A stretch of DNA of 54,099 nucleotides from an uncultured Bacteroides sp. (GTDB lineage Bacteria > Bacteroidota > Bacteroidia > Bacteroidales > Bacteroidaceae), in contig CABMPP010000026.1 of NCBI GenBank assembly GCA_902388495.1, forward strand, positions 1 through 54,099. The letters run 5' to 3'. Shown in pieces: positions 1-8,806 of this stretch. How positions within the stretch are numbered: position 1 is the stretch's first letter; every line of letters starts with the position of its first letter. The position numbers and the translations under genes are program-made. Under the pieces are notes generated by a model. That model was not told the origin of the DNA. It saw only the letters and a list, made by a program, of their open reading frames with translations, and did no database searches.

Positions 1-1264
1 TGGTTACGTCCATCACCTTGACGGCGCATGTAGCCGTGTACTTCATCCCCTTGCTGTCCAGCAGGGTCACTTCCAGCCACACGGGGGCGTCGTCCGCCAC
101 CTGCCCGTCTATGCGGGGTGCAGTGAGCGTCACCACGGCCTGCCCGCATTCTCCGTCAAAATTCGGTTGGGTCACGGAGACCTTCCAGCCGATGTTGTTT
201 CCCTCGTCAGCGCGCGTCTTCACGTCCGTACTCGTGCCGAAGCTGCCTTTCACCTCGGCCATGATGGAGACGTAATCTTTGTCCGTGAAGCCCGTGGGCA
301 GCGTCACCGTGACGTCGTAACTATCCATGGCCGCCGGGTAGAGGATTATCCCGCCCTTGCCCATCATGAGGGGCGCCGAGCGCGGAACGGTGAACGTCGT
401 CGTCCCGTCCACCAAAGTGAAGGTGACGAAGGCGGGGTTCGTGAGGTCCACACCGCCAGCGGCGAAGACGGCATCGCCCTGGGGGCCTGCGGGACCTTGA
501 GGACCAGTAGCTCCGTCTTTGCCGTCGGTACCTGCGGGACCTTGAGGACCGGTGGCGCCGTCTTTACCGTCGGTACCATCCTTGCCGTTCTCCCCGGTGA
601 CAGGTACTTTCTTCCCATTTCCATCCAGCAGCCACGCGCCGTCTATCTTCCAGCAGAGGCGTCCGTCGTCGGCCGTATCTACGCTAATCACGGGCTTGGC
701 ACCCGGGGCGCCATCCTCGCCGGTCACGCGGATTTTGTTGCCGTCAGCATCCGTCAGCCAGGCGGGGGCGGCATCGCCGGTCTTCACCGTCCAGTAGTAC
801 TTTCCGTCATCGCCCTTCTGCACACCGATGATGGGGGTGGCGCCGTCCTTGCCGTCAGCGCCGTCTTTACCGTCGGCACCATCAGCACCATCAGCACCGT
901 CTTTACCATCGGCACCATCTTTACCATCGACACCGTCCTTACCATCGGCACCATCCTTACCATTCAGAATAGTGATAGGAGAACTTTTAGAAAAGGTAAT
1001 CGTGTAACCTGTCTGTTCTCCGGTAGTCGCATCAATCACCGGAGCTACGCCGGTCACATAATCGTTCTCCTCCAGCGCAGACACCAGTCCCTGCAACGCA
1101 GAGATTTGAGAATTGGCATTGCTGCACCACGCTTCCAGTTTTTCTACTCGCGATTTAAGATCGTTCACGTCATTGCGCAAGGCAGTGTCGTCATAGTCAT
1201 CGCCACAGCTGAAAAAGGCTATCGCCATCAGCAGTGACAGGAACAAAGATTTTAATACTTTCAT
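1..1264 (-). CDS. DUF4988-type lipoprotein with collagen-like repeats, 3' part cut off
   Basis: The reading frame starts at an ATG at 1264 and stays open to the window edge, so about 421 codons are visible and the C-terminus is missing. A lipoprotein signal (LLMAIAFFSC) is followed by a short coiled-coil-like stretch (LRNDVNDLKSRVEKLEAW). Next come several Gly-X-Y tracts (KDGADGKDG, TGPQGPAGPQG) separated by globular modules of the form WLTDADGNKIRV, then a beta-rich region. This order fits Bacteroides surface lipoproteins annotated DUF4988, which are anchored in the outer membrane and often lie in glycan loci. The ligand is unknown. The collagen-like tracts are G+C-rich tandem repeats and may vary in length between strains. 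Confidence 0.75.
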   Translation of the reverse strand, partial: MKVLKSLFLSLLMAIAFFSCGDDYDDTALRNDVNDLKSRVEKLEAWCSNANSQISALQGLVSALEENDYVTGVAPVIDATTGEQTGYTITFSKSSPITILNGKDGADGKDGVDGKDGADGKDGADGADGADGKDGADGKDGATPIIGVQKGDDGKYYWTVKTGDAAPAWLTDADGNKIRVTGEDGAPGAKPVISVDTADDGRLCWKIDGAWLLDGNGKKVPVTGENGKDGTDGKDGATGPQGPAGTDGKDGATGPQGPAGPQGDAVFAAGGVDLTNPAFVTFTLVDGTTTFTVPRSAPLMMGKGGIILYPAAMDSYDVTVTLPTGFTDKDYVSIMAEVKGSFGTSTDVKTRADEGNNIGWKVSVTQPNFDGECGQAVVTLTAPRIDGQVADDAPVWLEVTLLDSKGMKYTATCAVKVMDVT

Positions 1265-1293
1265 TGCATTGTTGTTTTATACTGTAAATACGG

Positions 1294-1301
1294 CAAAGTT
1301 A
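1294..1301 (-). promoter_or_regulatory. -7 box upstream of the DUF4988 gene
   Basis: The minus strand reads TAACTTTG, matching the Bacteroides -7 consensus TAnnTTTG, 30 bp before the ATG at 1264. No convincing -33 TTG is seen. Confidence 0.45.
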
Positions 1302-1390
1302 ATCGTTACGCACGAATATCTTTTACATTGGGTATGGACAGTTTGATAGACGATTACAGGCAACAAATGCAATTTTAGCCGATTTCATCG

Positions 1391-1422
1391 AAAAAGGCCC
1401 TCCCAAACGGGAGAGCCTTTTC
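1391..1422 (-). terminator. Rho-independent terminator after the barrel gene
   Basis: On the minus strand an A-run leads into GGCTCTCCC-GTTT-GGGAGGGCC and then a T-run. It lies just past the stop at 1451. The symmetric A/T flanks could also make it work in the other direction. Confidence 0.8.
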
Positions 1423-1450
1423 AATATTAATCAATCAAATAATTGCCGCA

Positions 1451-2047
1451 TCAGAAGAGATAAGCAGCAGAAATCTGCCAAGTTTTAGTCTTGGCCTTGC
1501 GGGTCAATGCATCGCCCGCAGCTTTCCAGGTAAAGCTGTCGCCCATCGGGATATTATAGTTTACACCAATCTGCAGATGCTTGATAAGTTTCACACCGGC
1601 ACCCACATTGATGCCCACCTGGGTTTTCTTCCGATCAATATCCCCTCCTTCAAGTTGTTCTTTCTTGGAGAAGTCGAAATAGAAATCGGGACCGGCAGCA
1701 ATAAACACGCCCAGCATGCTACCCAGACCGATCGTATACTTCAAGTTCACCGGAATATCCAGCCCATACTGCTTCGACGCATCCGTATCAGCCTTGATGC
1801 CCTTCTGAGAGAACAACAAAGCACCGTCTACACCCAGGCCGATAATAGGAATGGTAACTTCGGCCATCGGGCCGATAAAGAAACCACCCACTTTGTCTTC
1901 CTTAAAATTGTTCCCCGGGTTCTTCACATCTATCTTCGCCACATTCACACCACCTTTAACACCCCATTTAAGGAGTTGCGCCTGGGCAGGCATTGCACAC
2001 AGTGTACAGCATACAGCTATCATCAAGGCACTAATAATCTTTTTCAT
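1451..2047 (-). CDS. Outer-membrane beta-barrel protein (porin-like, OMP_b-brl family)
   Basis: This 198-residue protein has a type I signal peptide ending CAMPAQA before LLKWGVKGGVN. Alternating hydrophobic strands and glycines follow (VGINVGAGVKLIKHLQIGVNY), and the last residue is Phe (ISAAYLF), typical of Bam-inserted barrels. The length suits an eight-strand PorT/OmpW-like barrel. It stands alone between its own promoter and terminator. Barrels of this size in Bacteroidales are common and usually lack an assigned substrate, so no transport role is claimed. Confidence 0.8.
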   Translation of the reverse strand: MKKIISALMIAVCCTLCAMPAQAQLLKWGVKGGVNVAKIDVKNPGNNFKEDKVGGFFIGPMAEVTIPIIGLGVDGALLFSQKGIKADTDASKQYGLDIPVNLKYTIGLGSMLGVFIAAGPDFYFDFSKKEQLEGGDIDRKKTQVGINVGAGVKLIKHLQIGVNYNIPMGDSFTWKAAGDALTRKAKTKTWQISAAYLF

Positions 2048-2073
2048 AATTCATTGTGTTTAAAATTATGGGA

Positions 2074-2105
2074 CAAATATATGCAAAATCTTCCTAAAGA
2101 AACAA
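2074..2105 (-). promoter_or_regulatory. Promoter of the beta-barrel gene
   Basis: The minus strand has TTG (2105-2103), 21 bp, then TATATTTG (2081-2074). This is a complete Bacteroides -33/-7 pair, 27 bp before the start codon at 2047. Confidence 0.65.
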
Positions 2106-2157
2106 GAACCATCAGAGTTTGTTCATCAAGAAAAGTACAACAAGCCACAAAACACAC

Positions 2158-2165
2158 TACATTTG
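2158..2165 (+). promoter_or_regulatory. -7 box upstream of the GNAT gene
   Basis: TACATTTG matches TAnnTTTG and lies 32 bp before the ATG at 2198. There is no clear -33 element at the right distance. Confidence 0.5.
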
Positions 2166-2197
2166 CATTGTTATATCAAGGAAAGTCAATAAAGCTT

Positions 2198-2701
2198 ATG
2201 ATAGAAATCAGAAAGACGCAACCCGCTGAGATAGAAATCCTCATGGAGATCTTTGAGCAAGGCAAACGCATCATGCGCAAAGACGGAAACATGAAGCAGT
2301 GGACGGGCAACTACCCTTCTCCGCAATTGATTATGCAAGACATCACTAATGGCAACAGCTACGTCTGCCTCAACGATGCCGGAGAAATCATCGGAACCTT
2401 CGCCTTCATCCGGGGAAACGACCCCACCTATGCCCGCATCTACGAAGGAGAATGGCTGGAAGACACCCTTCCCTACGGCGTCATCCACCGTCTGGCAAGC
2501 ACCGAAACGAGCAAAGGAGTAGCCGCCGCCTGCCTGGAATGGTGCTACCGGCAGATTCCGAACCTGCGTGCCGATACCCACCGCGATAACCACATCCTGC
2601 AATACATCCTCAAGAAACACGGTTTCAGCTATTGCGGCATCATCTTCCTGGCCAACGGAGACGAAAGGCTGGCATTCCAGAAGATAGAACAATCATACTG
2701 A
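2198..2701 (+). CDS. GNAT family N-acetyltransferase
   Basis: This 167-residue protein is a typical single-domain GNAT fold. It has an N-terminal MIEIRKTQPAEIEILMEIF, a central strand with a bulge (GTFAFIRGND), a helix after SKGVAAACLEWC at the acetyl-CoA site, and a C-terminal RADTHRDNHILQYILKKHGF. The last is the usual 'N..M...YEK.GF'-like segment. The ATG at 2198 was chosen because the open frame upstream runs antisense through the barrel gene and because a -7 box sits 32 bp before it. The acceptor substrate is not predictable. It may be co-transcribed with the HipA-like gene that starts 21 bp after its stop. Confidence 0.85.
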   Translation: MIEIRKTQPAEIEILMEIFEQGKRIMRKDGNMKQWTGNYPSPQLIMQDITNGNSYVCLNDAGEIIGTFAFIRGNDPTYARIYEGEWLEDTLPYGVIHRLASTETSKGVAAACLEWCYRQIPNLRADTHRDNHILQYILKKHGFSYCGIIFLANGDERLAFQKIEQSY

Positions 2702-2722
2702 GAGATACGTTTATAATAGACT

Positions 2723-3508
2723 ATGATAGAATTACGTACAGTCAATCTGACCCGCTACATCACTCCGCTGCGCGAAGGCGGCTCGCTGCCTGCGCTTGCC
2801 GAGGCAGACGATGAGTTTAAATACGTCGTCAAGTTCCGTGGCGCCGGACATGGCACCAAAGCCCTGATAGCCGAACTGATAGGTGGAGAAATAGCCCGTA
2901 CGCTGGGTTTCCGCGTGCCCGAGCTCGTGTTCCTGAATCTGGATGAAGCCTTCGGGCGTACCGAAGGAGACGAAGAAATACAAGACCTGCTGCAAGGTAG
3001 CAGGGGCTTGAACCTGGGCTTGCATTTTCTGTCCGGTGCCCTCACCTTCGACCCCGCAGCCACGCATATCGATGCCGAACAAGCCTCCCGCATTGTCTGG
3101 CTGGACAGCTACCTGACCAACATCGACCGCACCTCCCGCAACACCAACATGCTGACGTGGCACAAGGAACTCTGGCTGATAGACCATGGCGCCTCCCTCT
3201 ATTTCCACCACTCCTGGGGAGACTGGAAGAAGCATGCTCAAAGCCCGTTCAACTACATCAAGAACCATGTACTGCTGCCCGAAGCGTCCCAACTCGAAAA
3301 GGCGGATGCAGATCTCAGCGCCCTGCTGACGGAGGAAAAAATACAATCCATCGTAGCCCTGCTGCCCGATGACTGGTTGCAGTGGAACGACACGTCCCAA
3401 ACACCCGAAGAAATCAGAGAAGTATATACCCGCTTTCTGACCGAAAGACTGGCCCATTCCGCAACATTTGTAAAAGAAGCGCAAGATGCAAGGAAAACAC
3501 TTATATGA
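2723..3508 (+). CDS. HipA-like kinase domain protein
   Basis: This 261-residue protein resembles the stand-alone HipA-like kinase family, which lacks the N-terminal HipA subdomain. Visible features are a nucleotide-binding Lys in YVVKFRG (K37), a catalytic-loop-like NIDRTSRNTNML (D135, N140, N142), and a DFG-like LIDHGAS (D154). Its 3' end overlaps the DUF3037 gene by 23 bp in another frame, which implies translational coupling. HipA proper is a Ser/Thr kinase of toxin-antitoxin pairs. Whether this shorter form is a toxin is unknown, and no HipB-like helix-turn-helix partner is next to it. Confidence 0.8.
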   Translation: MIELRTVNLTRYITPLREGGSLPALAEADDEFKYVVKFRGAGHGTKALIAELIGGEIARTLGFRVPELVFLNLDEAFGRTEGDEEIQDLLQGSRGLNLGLHFLSGALTFDPAATHIDAEQASRIVWLDSYLTNIDRTSRNTNMLTWHKELWLIDHGASLYFHHSWGDWKKHAQSPFNYIKNHVLLPEASQLEKADADLSALLTEEKIQSIVALLPDDWLQWNDTSQTPEEIREVYTRFLTERLAHSATFVKEAQDARKTLI

Positions 3509-3869
3509 ATACGCAGTCATCCGTCTGGTTCCCAAAGTAGAACGGGAAGAGTTCTTCAATGTGGGAGTCATCCTGTTCTCCAAAAAGGCGAACTTCATCC
3601 GCTCTCTTTGCCATATAGACGAGCGTAAGCTGAAACTATACGCCTCCGAGCTGGACCCGGAACTGGCGTCCGCCCACTTGCAGGTGTTCCAGAAGATATG
3701 TGCGGGAGATAAAGACGGAGGGGCGATAGCTGCACTCGATGTGCCCGAACGCTTCCGGTGGCTCACTGCCGTAAGAAGTTCCTGCATACAGACCTCCCGT
3801 CCGCATGCAGGCTTTTCCGATAATCTGGAACAAACGCTGGAAAGGCTGTTTAAGGAGTTAGTCCTATAG
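3486..3869 (+). CDS. DUF3037 family protein
   Basis: This 127-residue protein opens with YEYAVIRLVPKVEREEFFNVGVILF, the signature start of DUF3037, and ends in a C-terminal helix (LEQTLERLFKELVL). Its start lies inside the end of the HipA-like gene, and this gene order recurs across bacteria, so the two products probably act together. The biochemical function is unknown. The gene ends 39 bp from the convergent helicase gene, with no strong terminator between them. Confidence 0.85.
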   Translation: MQGKHLYEYAVIRLVPKVEREEFFNVGVILFSKKANFIRSLCHIDERKLKLYASELDPELASAHLQVFQKICAGDKDGGAIAALDVPERFRWLTAVRSSCIQTSRPHAGFSDNLEQTLERLFKELVL

Positions 3870-3908
3870 CCCTTCCCCGCATTCGTATGGTAGAAAGAGG
3901 ATGTTTCG

Positions 3909-6344
3909 CTATTGTGCAAACTTCTTTTTCAGTTCCTCTACATGCATGCCTGTAAAGTAATCTTCTATCAAGTCCCAACGCTGTTCATCCGTCAGCCGGT
4001 CCGTACCGAAGAAGAAAGAAAACAGGTCAATCTGCTCCTGGAATATCTGTTCGTTGGTATCCAGGATAAGATTCCGGTAATCGTCCGAGCATGCAATCTC
4101 CTGCAAGTTCTCGGGATCATTGAAACGGATAAAGACACAAGGCGTACCACCACCCTCGACGCTGAACGAAAGGCAATCGAGCATGGAAAGCAGATTGAGA
4201 AGCATATTCAAATCGGAGAAGGGCGTGCAGTAGAACTGTAAACGTGCGCCCTTATTGCCCACAATGCGCTGGCTGAACAGCTTCTGATAACGGGACAGGA
4301 GCAAATCGAAACCTTTTGTCACGGTAAAGGAAAGTTCGTTGGAGTCTTTCTTCTTCACGCTGCTGATATAGCTGACGCTGCGTCCTTCTTCCGTACGGCT
4401 TTCCAGCAGGGAGCCGATGAAACGCTTGGCGGAGCGCACATCCATGCCATGCTCGGCAAAGAGCGCCCGCAACTCTTCCTCATCAAAACGGCCTTTGGAC
4501 TTGAACAGGGCAGTCTTCAACATCACCGTCAGGTCCTTGAACAAGGCGTCCATCCGTTCGCGAATCACCGTTGCATCTTCTTTCAGCAAGACTTCATGCT
4601 TGCCCACAGACACGGCACGGGCACCTTCCCACAGCGTTCCGTTATTCAATTTCTGCTTGAATTCCTTATAACCGTATTCCGGGAAACGTTCTTCCCAAAG
4701 TTCCTCCAAGCGCGCCTTGTAGACGCCTTCTTCCCCTTCTACTTTCGTCAGATAATGCTCGAATTCACGGGCAAAGACATCACCCGTCTTGTCTTGAACG
4801 TATCCTTCGGTGAGCAGATTCTTGGGGCTGACTTCCAGCAGATGCTTCCCATAACGCTGTGCCAGGTCATCTTCCAGCCACAACAAAGCGGTCTTGATGA
4901 GCTGTCCCAACTCTGCCTCATACTCCAACTTATTTTTTGTACGCGGCATTTTCACCACAAACTCAAAATCGGATAAGGACACCAGCATTTCCTGCTTTTT
5001 CCCTTTCATCCGGTATACTTCCATGAGCTTCCGCAGGATAAGCACCAATTGTTCCTGGGCGATGTTCCCCGTCTGGTGCAGACGCTTCATATAGTAGAAA
5101 TCACGTTCGTGGTAATCGGTTGCAGAGATACCCTGAATATCGGCATCGCGCGCCGCACGGCCTATCTCCTGGATATAATCGACAAACGTACTGGACGGAG
5201 CCACATGATACACACGGTCGATATCACTGATATCCACTCCCATACCGAAAGCTTTCGTTGCCACAATCAGGCGCTTGGTTCCTTCCTTGAACTCCTGCAC
5301 GATGGCAGCTTTCTGTTCCTTCTCCTTCTTACCATAATAAGAGGCCACCAGGGACCAGCCGGCCGGCTTCACCCATGTCTTGATGCGCATGTCGATGCTG
5401 CTGGCAAACGGATAGTAGAGCAGCGTCTTGTGCCCGTCCAGAAAATCGTCTACCCGTGCAGAGATCACACGTTGCTTGGCTTTATCGTAAGTCTCGCCTT
5501 CTTCTATCTCCATCTGGCGGATATCAAAGCCGATGTTCCGGCGCTTCACCGTACCCACATAGAGCACACAAGGTTCCATCTTCAGCGAGCGGATGGTTTC
5601 GAACACCATGTCGTTGCCTCCCTTCGGGTTCCATACGGCCGTAGCCGTCAGTGCAAACAACGGGAAGTTATAGCCGAGGCTCCGTTGCAACGTGCTCAGG
5701 TAGCGTCCCAGGAACCAGTAATCCACACGGAACTCCTTGCCCCATGTCGTTACCGTATGTGCCTCGTCGATAACCACCATTCCGATACGGCGTTCGCCCA
5801 CAAAATGCTTGATGTCATAAGAAAGAAGCAACTCCGGCGAAAGGTAGAACAAGTCTATTTCGCCTTCACGCACCTGCTGGTAAACTTCCATTTTCTGCTC
5901 CGGCGAGAGGTCGGAAGAGGCATACGCCACGCGTGTATAGCCCAGATCGAGCAAACTGTCCACCTGGTCTACGATGAGTGCTTTCAGAGGAGAAACCACA
6001 ATGGTAAGCAGGTTGTATTCTTTTCCCAGGTAGATGGCGGGAAGCTGGAACAGCAATGATTTGCCGGAACCGGTGGGAGCCGTCAGCAAAATATTATCTA
6101 CTTGCGTTTCGCCCTTGTGCGCCTTCTCCGCTTCCAGGATAACGTTCTCTATCAGTTGTCCTTGCGAAATGCAAAGTTTCTCTCTGCTCTTGGACAAATC
6201 ATCGTAAATCTCAAGGTCGCGAAACTGTTCGTAACCATAAATCTCATTTAAAAGCGCTTTTACTTCCCCACGGCAGGTTTCAGGTAAATGCCGTTCTTTC
6301 AATTCCGGTAACCGCTGTGTTGTTCCTTCTTGTATATCAGTCAT
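3909..6344 (-). CDS. RecQ-like DEAH-box DNA helicase
   Basis: This 811-residue superfamily 2 helicase has Walker A APTGSGKS (K95), a DEAH box at 193-196 (VVIDEAH), motif III LFALTATAV, and helicase-C motifs LIVATKAFGMGVD and YIQEIGRAARD. The motifs VVSPLKALIVDQ and AFGMGVD are RecQ-like. The C-terminal 400 residues do not show an obvious RecQ-Ct zinc site or HRDC domain, so it is a RecQ relative rather than canonical RecQ. It probably unwinds DNA in repair or recombination. It has its own promoter and is divergent from the DUF362 gene. Confidence 0.8.
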   Translation of the reverse strand: MTDIQEGTTQRLPELKERHLPETCRGEVKALLNEIYGYEQFRDLEIYDDLSKSREKLCISQGQLIENVILEAEKAHKGETQVDNILLTAPTGSGKSLLFQLPAIYLGKEYNLLTIVVSPLKALIVDQVDSLLDLGYTRVAYASSDLSPEQKMEVYQQVREGEIDLFYLSPELLLSYDIKHFVGERRIGMVVIDEAHTVTTWGKEFRVDYWFLGRYLSTLQRSLGYNFPLFALTATAVWNPKGGNDMVFETIRSLKMEPCVLYVGTVKRRNIGFDIRQMEIEEGETYDKAKQRVISARVDDFLDGHKTLLYYPFASSIDMRIKTWVKPAGWSLVASYYGKKEKEQKAAIVQEFKEGTKRLIVATKAFGMGVDISDIDRVYHVAPSSTFVDYIQEIGRAARDADIQGISATDYHERDFYYMKRLHQTGNIAQEQLVLILRKLMEVYRMKGKKQEMLVSLSDFEFVVKMPRTKNKLEYEAELGQLIKTALLWLEDDLAQRYGKHLLEVSPKNLLTEGYVQDKTGDVFAREFEHYLTKVEGEEGVYKARLEELWEERFPEYGYKEFKQKLNNGTLWEGARAVSVGKHEVLLKEDATVIRERMDALFKDLTVMLKTALFKSKGRFDEEELRALFAEHGMDVRSAKRFIGSLLESRTEEGRSVSYISSVKKKDSNELSFTVTKGFDLLLSRYQKLFSQRIVGNKGARLQFYCTPFSDLNMLLNLLSMLDCLSFSVEGGGTPCVFIRFNDPENLQEIACSDDYRNLILDTNEQIFQEQIDLFSFFFGTDRLTDEQRWDLIEDYFTGMHVEELKKKFAQ

Positions 6345-6381
6345 TATTACGGGTGTTACATTCGTATGCGAGAAAACACCA

Positions 6382-6389
6382 CAAAGATA
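6382..6389 (-). promoter_or_regulatory. -7 box of the helicase gene
   Basis: The minus strand reads TATCTTTG, 37 bp before the ATG at 6344. The -33 region has no TTG. Confidence 0.55.
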
Positions 6390-6419
6390 AGAGAGATATT
6401 ATTGTTATCCTACCATTTT

Positions 6420-6450
6420 TTTGTAAAACTGGCGATATTCACTATCTTTG
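6420..6450 (+). promoter_or_regulatory. Promoter of the DUF362 gene
   Basis: TTTG (6420-6423), 19 bp, then TATCTTTG (6443-6450) is a full Bacteroides promoter. It places transcription start near 6457. This rules out the in-frame TTG at 6448 as a start codon and supports ATG at 6481 or 6484. Confidence 0.75.
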
Positions 6451-6480
6451 GCTAACGAAAGACTAAATGATAATAAATGT

Positions 6481-7818
6481 ATGATGAAAAACATTCTCTT
6501 AATTCTGAAAAGCAACCGGGAGAGCATTGCTAACCGGGTATTGCTATTTTTACTCTTCTTTATAGCAAGTCCCTTTGCTTGGGGGCAAGATACACCCCAA
6601 GGATCTACAGTCAAGCAATGCCTTCCTGCCAACCAGCCCGTAGGGACAGCCCGCGGAATATTTCCCGGCCGGGTGGTTTGGAGCCATGCACCCGGCGCGG
6701 CACACTGGGACGAAGGAGACAGTTTCTGGTTCGAAGACCGCTTCAACAACCAGGAAGACTGCGACTGGCTGATAGACCACGCCCTCTGTTCGCTGACCGG
6801 CACCAAGAATGCAAAAGCAGCCTGGAAAGCCTTGTTCAAGTATTACAATGCCAACCACGGAAAGGGAAAAGCCGGTTATGCCCCCACCGAAAAAGTCACG
6901 ATTAAAGTAAACAACAACAATACTTACTCCCATGCCGACTGCAAGGAGATAAATACTTCTCCCCAACTGCTGTTGTCATTGCTGAAAAGCCTGGTACGGG
7001 ACGCCGGGGTACCGGAAGAATCCATCACCGTTGCCGAGCCGAGCCGGTTCATCACCGACTTTCTGTTCGAGAAGTGCCACAGCGCATTCCCCAAAGTCCG
7101 CTTCGTAGATAATCATGGAGGCGACGGACGCACCAAGTCGACCTATGTGGCAGACGCAATGGCTTACTCCCGCGACAACGGTCCGCTGGCACGCGGCATT
7201 GCCACAGCCTTCACCGAAGCCGATTACGTCATCAATATGGCATTGCTGAAAGGGCACGTCGGACAGGGTGTCACCCTCTGCGGTAAGAACTGGTACGGAA
7301 CCATGAGCATCCATGCCGACTGGAGAAAGAACTTCCACAACAACTTCAATCAAAGTGCGGACGGAACGCCCAAGTATATCACCTTCGTCGACTTCATGGG
7401 ACACAAAGACTTGGGTGGCAAAGGGCTGCTTTGGCTGATTGACGGCCTGTACGGATGCAAGAAAGTAGACGGAATGCCCTCACCTAAATGGAGCATGGAA
7501 CCTTTCAACGGCAACTGGCCCTGTTCCGTGTTCGGCAGCCTCGACCCGGTAGCCATCGATATGGTAGGAAATGACTTCCTGATCAACCAATTCCCCGACA
7601 TGCCCGACGTCAACTACTCGGATATGTACCTGCAGGAAGCCGCGCAAGCCGATAATGCACCTTCCGGCACCAAGTACGATCCCGAAGGCGACGGCACCTA
7701 TCTGCCCAGCCTGGGCGTGGCCGAGCATTGGAACAATGCGAAGGACAAGCAGTACAGCCGCAACCTGAAGAAAGGCAAAGGAATAGAACTGATATACGTA
7801 CCCCGCTCCGGGAAATAA
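6481..7818 (+). CDS. Exported DUF362 domain protein
   Basis: This protein of about 445 residues starts MMKNILLILK and has a signal peptide (VLLFLLFFIASPFAWG). The DUF362 core shows TVAEPSRFITDF, a metal- or phosphate-site-like VDNHGGDGR, and INMALLKGHVGQGVTLCGKNWYG. Near the end comes LDPVAIDMVGNDFL. DUF362 is a widespread domain without an established reaction, sometimes fused to ferredoxins. No ferredoxin cysteine cluster is present here. It is monocistronic between its promoter and a bidirectional terminator, and likely periplasmic. Confidence 0.8.
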   Translation: MMKNILLILKSNRESIANRVLLFLLFFIASPFAWGQDTPQGSTVKQCLPANQPVGTARGIFPGRVVWSHAPGAAHWDEGDSFWFEDRFNNQEDCDWLIDHALCSLTGTKNAKAAWKALFKYYNANHGKGKAGYAPTEKVTIKVNNNNTYSHADCKEINTSPQLLLSLLKSLVRDAGVPEESITVAEPSRFITDFLFEKCHSAFPKVRFVDNHGGDGRTKSTYVADAMAYSRDNGPLARGIATAFTEADYVINMALLKGHVGQGVTLCGKNWYGTMSIHADWRKNFHNNFNQSADGTPKYITFVDFMGHKDLGGKGLLWLIDGLYGCKKVDGMPSPKWSMEPFNGNWPCSVFGSLDPVAIDMVGNDFLINQFPDMPDVNYSDMYLQEAAQADNAPSGTKYDPEGDGTYLPSLGVAEHWNNAKDKQYSRNLKKGKGIELIYVPRSGK

Positions 7819-7843
7819 CCAGAGAAGGAACAGCATAAAACGA

Positions 7844-7873
7844 AAAATGGGCGATTCTTCAATCGTCCATTTT
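7844..7873. terminator. Bidirectional terminator
   Basis: A 13-bp stem (AAAATGGGCGATT / AATCGTCCATTTT, one G-T pair) encloses a CTTC loop between two convergent genes. A/T tails on both sides allow use in both directions. Confidence 0.75.
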
Positions 7874-7913
7874 ATTTTCTACTGCCTATATACAAGGCTT
7901 TACCGTTTCTGCA

Positions 7914-8135
7914 TCAGTATTCCTCTTCATTGAAAAAGAAGTCTTCTTTACTGGGGTAATCAGGCCAAATATCTTCAATGCTTTCATAAATCTCGCCTTC
8001 ATCTTCCATTTCCTGAAGATTCTCAATCACTTCAAGCGGAGCACCCGAACGCATGGCATAATCAATTAATTCATCCTTAGTTGCCGGCCAAGGAGCATCT
8101 TCTAGTTTTGATGCTAATTCCAACGTCCAATACAT
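7914..8135 (-). CDS. DUF2795 family small acidic protein
   Basis: This 73-residue protein has the DUF2795 pattern: a short helix, then APWPATKDELIDYAMRSGAP, then EVIENLQEMEDEGEIYESIEDIW. The tail is very acidic (KEDFFFNEEEY). The family is small, cytoplasmic and of unknown function. A complete promoter overlaps the end of the upstream adenosyltransferase gene, so it can be expressed independently. Confidence 0.85.
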   Translation of the reverse strand: MYWTLELASKLEDAPWPATKDELIDYAMRSGAPLEVIENLQEMEDEGEIYESIEDIWPDYPSKEDFFFNEEEY

Positions 8136-8186
8136 ATCTATAAGTATTAAAATTGTACTTAGTAAGTCCTACTTTCTATTTTTCGG

Positions 8187-8216
8187 CAAAAGTATAACAA
8201 AATATTTCACTTGCAA
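8187..8216 (-). promoter_or_regulatory. Promoter of the DUF2795 gene
   Basis: The minus strand has TTG (8216-8214), 19 bp, then TACTTTTG (8194-8187). The -33 element lies inside the last codons of the upstream gene. Confidence 0.65.
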
Positions 8217-8770
8217 CTATTATTCCAAAATATTTCGTCATTTTTCTCATCCTGGTTGATTTTGCGCGACAAAACAAACAGATAATCAGACAAACGGTTC
8301 ACGTAAGCCAGCAGTTCCGGGGATATTTCCACTTGTTCGGCCAAGGCAAGTATGCGGCGTTCGGCACGTCGGCAGACTGTGCGGCAAATGTGGCAAACGG
8401 CAGCACCACGGCTTCCACCGGGGAGTATAAAGGCAGAAAGAGGCGGGAGGAGACTGTCCAGGCGGTCTATCTCGTGTTCCATCGTTTCAACCAGCTCCGG
8501 GTTGATGATGCTTGCGTCTTTGAGCCGGGTCTTTTCCTGGTCGGTGGCCAGGTGGGAACCTACTGCAAAGAGTTTGTCCTGCACTTGTTGCAGAAAAAGT
8601 TTATCGGCTTCGTCGGGCAGGTAAGTGATAAGCAGTCCCAGGTTGGAGTTCAGCTCATCTACCGTTCCGTAGGCTTCGAGGCGGATATGGGTTTTGGGTA
8701 CGCGGGTACCTCCCACGAGGGAAGTAGTTCCTTTATCTCCGGTTTTGGTATATACAAGGCTCTTTTTCAT
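8207..8770 (-). CDS. Cob(I)alamin adenosyltransferase, PduO type
   Basis: This 187-residue protein has the full length of the PduO-type family. It starts [20 protein letters not shown] (ATP-binding N-terminus). It has [15 protein letters not shown], the conserved [11 protein letters not shown] helix, and [16 protein letters not shown] near the end. The enzyme transfers adenosyl from ATP to cob(I)alamin to make coenzyme B12, used for example by methylmalonyl-CoA mutase in propionate formation. It starts 36 bp after the methyltransferase-like gene and probably shares its transcript. Confidence 0.93.
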   Translation of the reverse strand: MKKSLVYTKTGDKGTTSLVGGTRVPKTHIRLEAYGTVDELNSNLGLLITYLPDEADKLFLQQVQDKLFAVGSHLATDQEKTRLKDASIINPELVETMEHEIDRLDSLLPPLSAFILPGGSRGAAVCHICRTVCRRAERRILALAEQVEISPELLAYVNRLSDYLFVLSRKINQDEKNDEIFWNNSCK

Positions 8771-8806
8771 AATGAAAGATGTTTAGAGTAAAACGCCTAA
8801 AGATAA

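Noticed and set aside
1577..2197. Upstream extension of the GNAT reading frame
   Set aside because: It runs antisense through the well-supported barrel gene, and a -7 box sits just before the ATG at 2198.
2723..3869. Classical HipAB toxin-antitoxin system
   Set aside because: The kinase is a short stand-alone HipA-like form and the partner is DUF3037, not a helix-turn-helix HipB.
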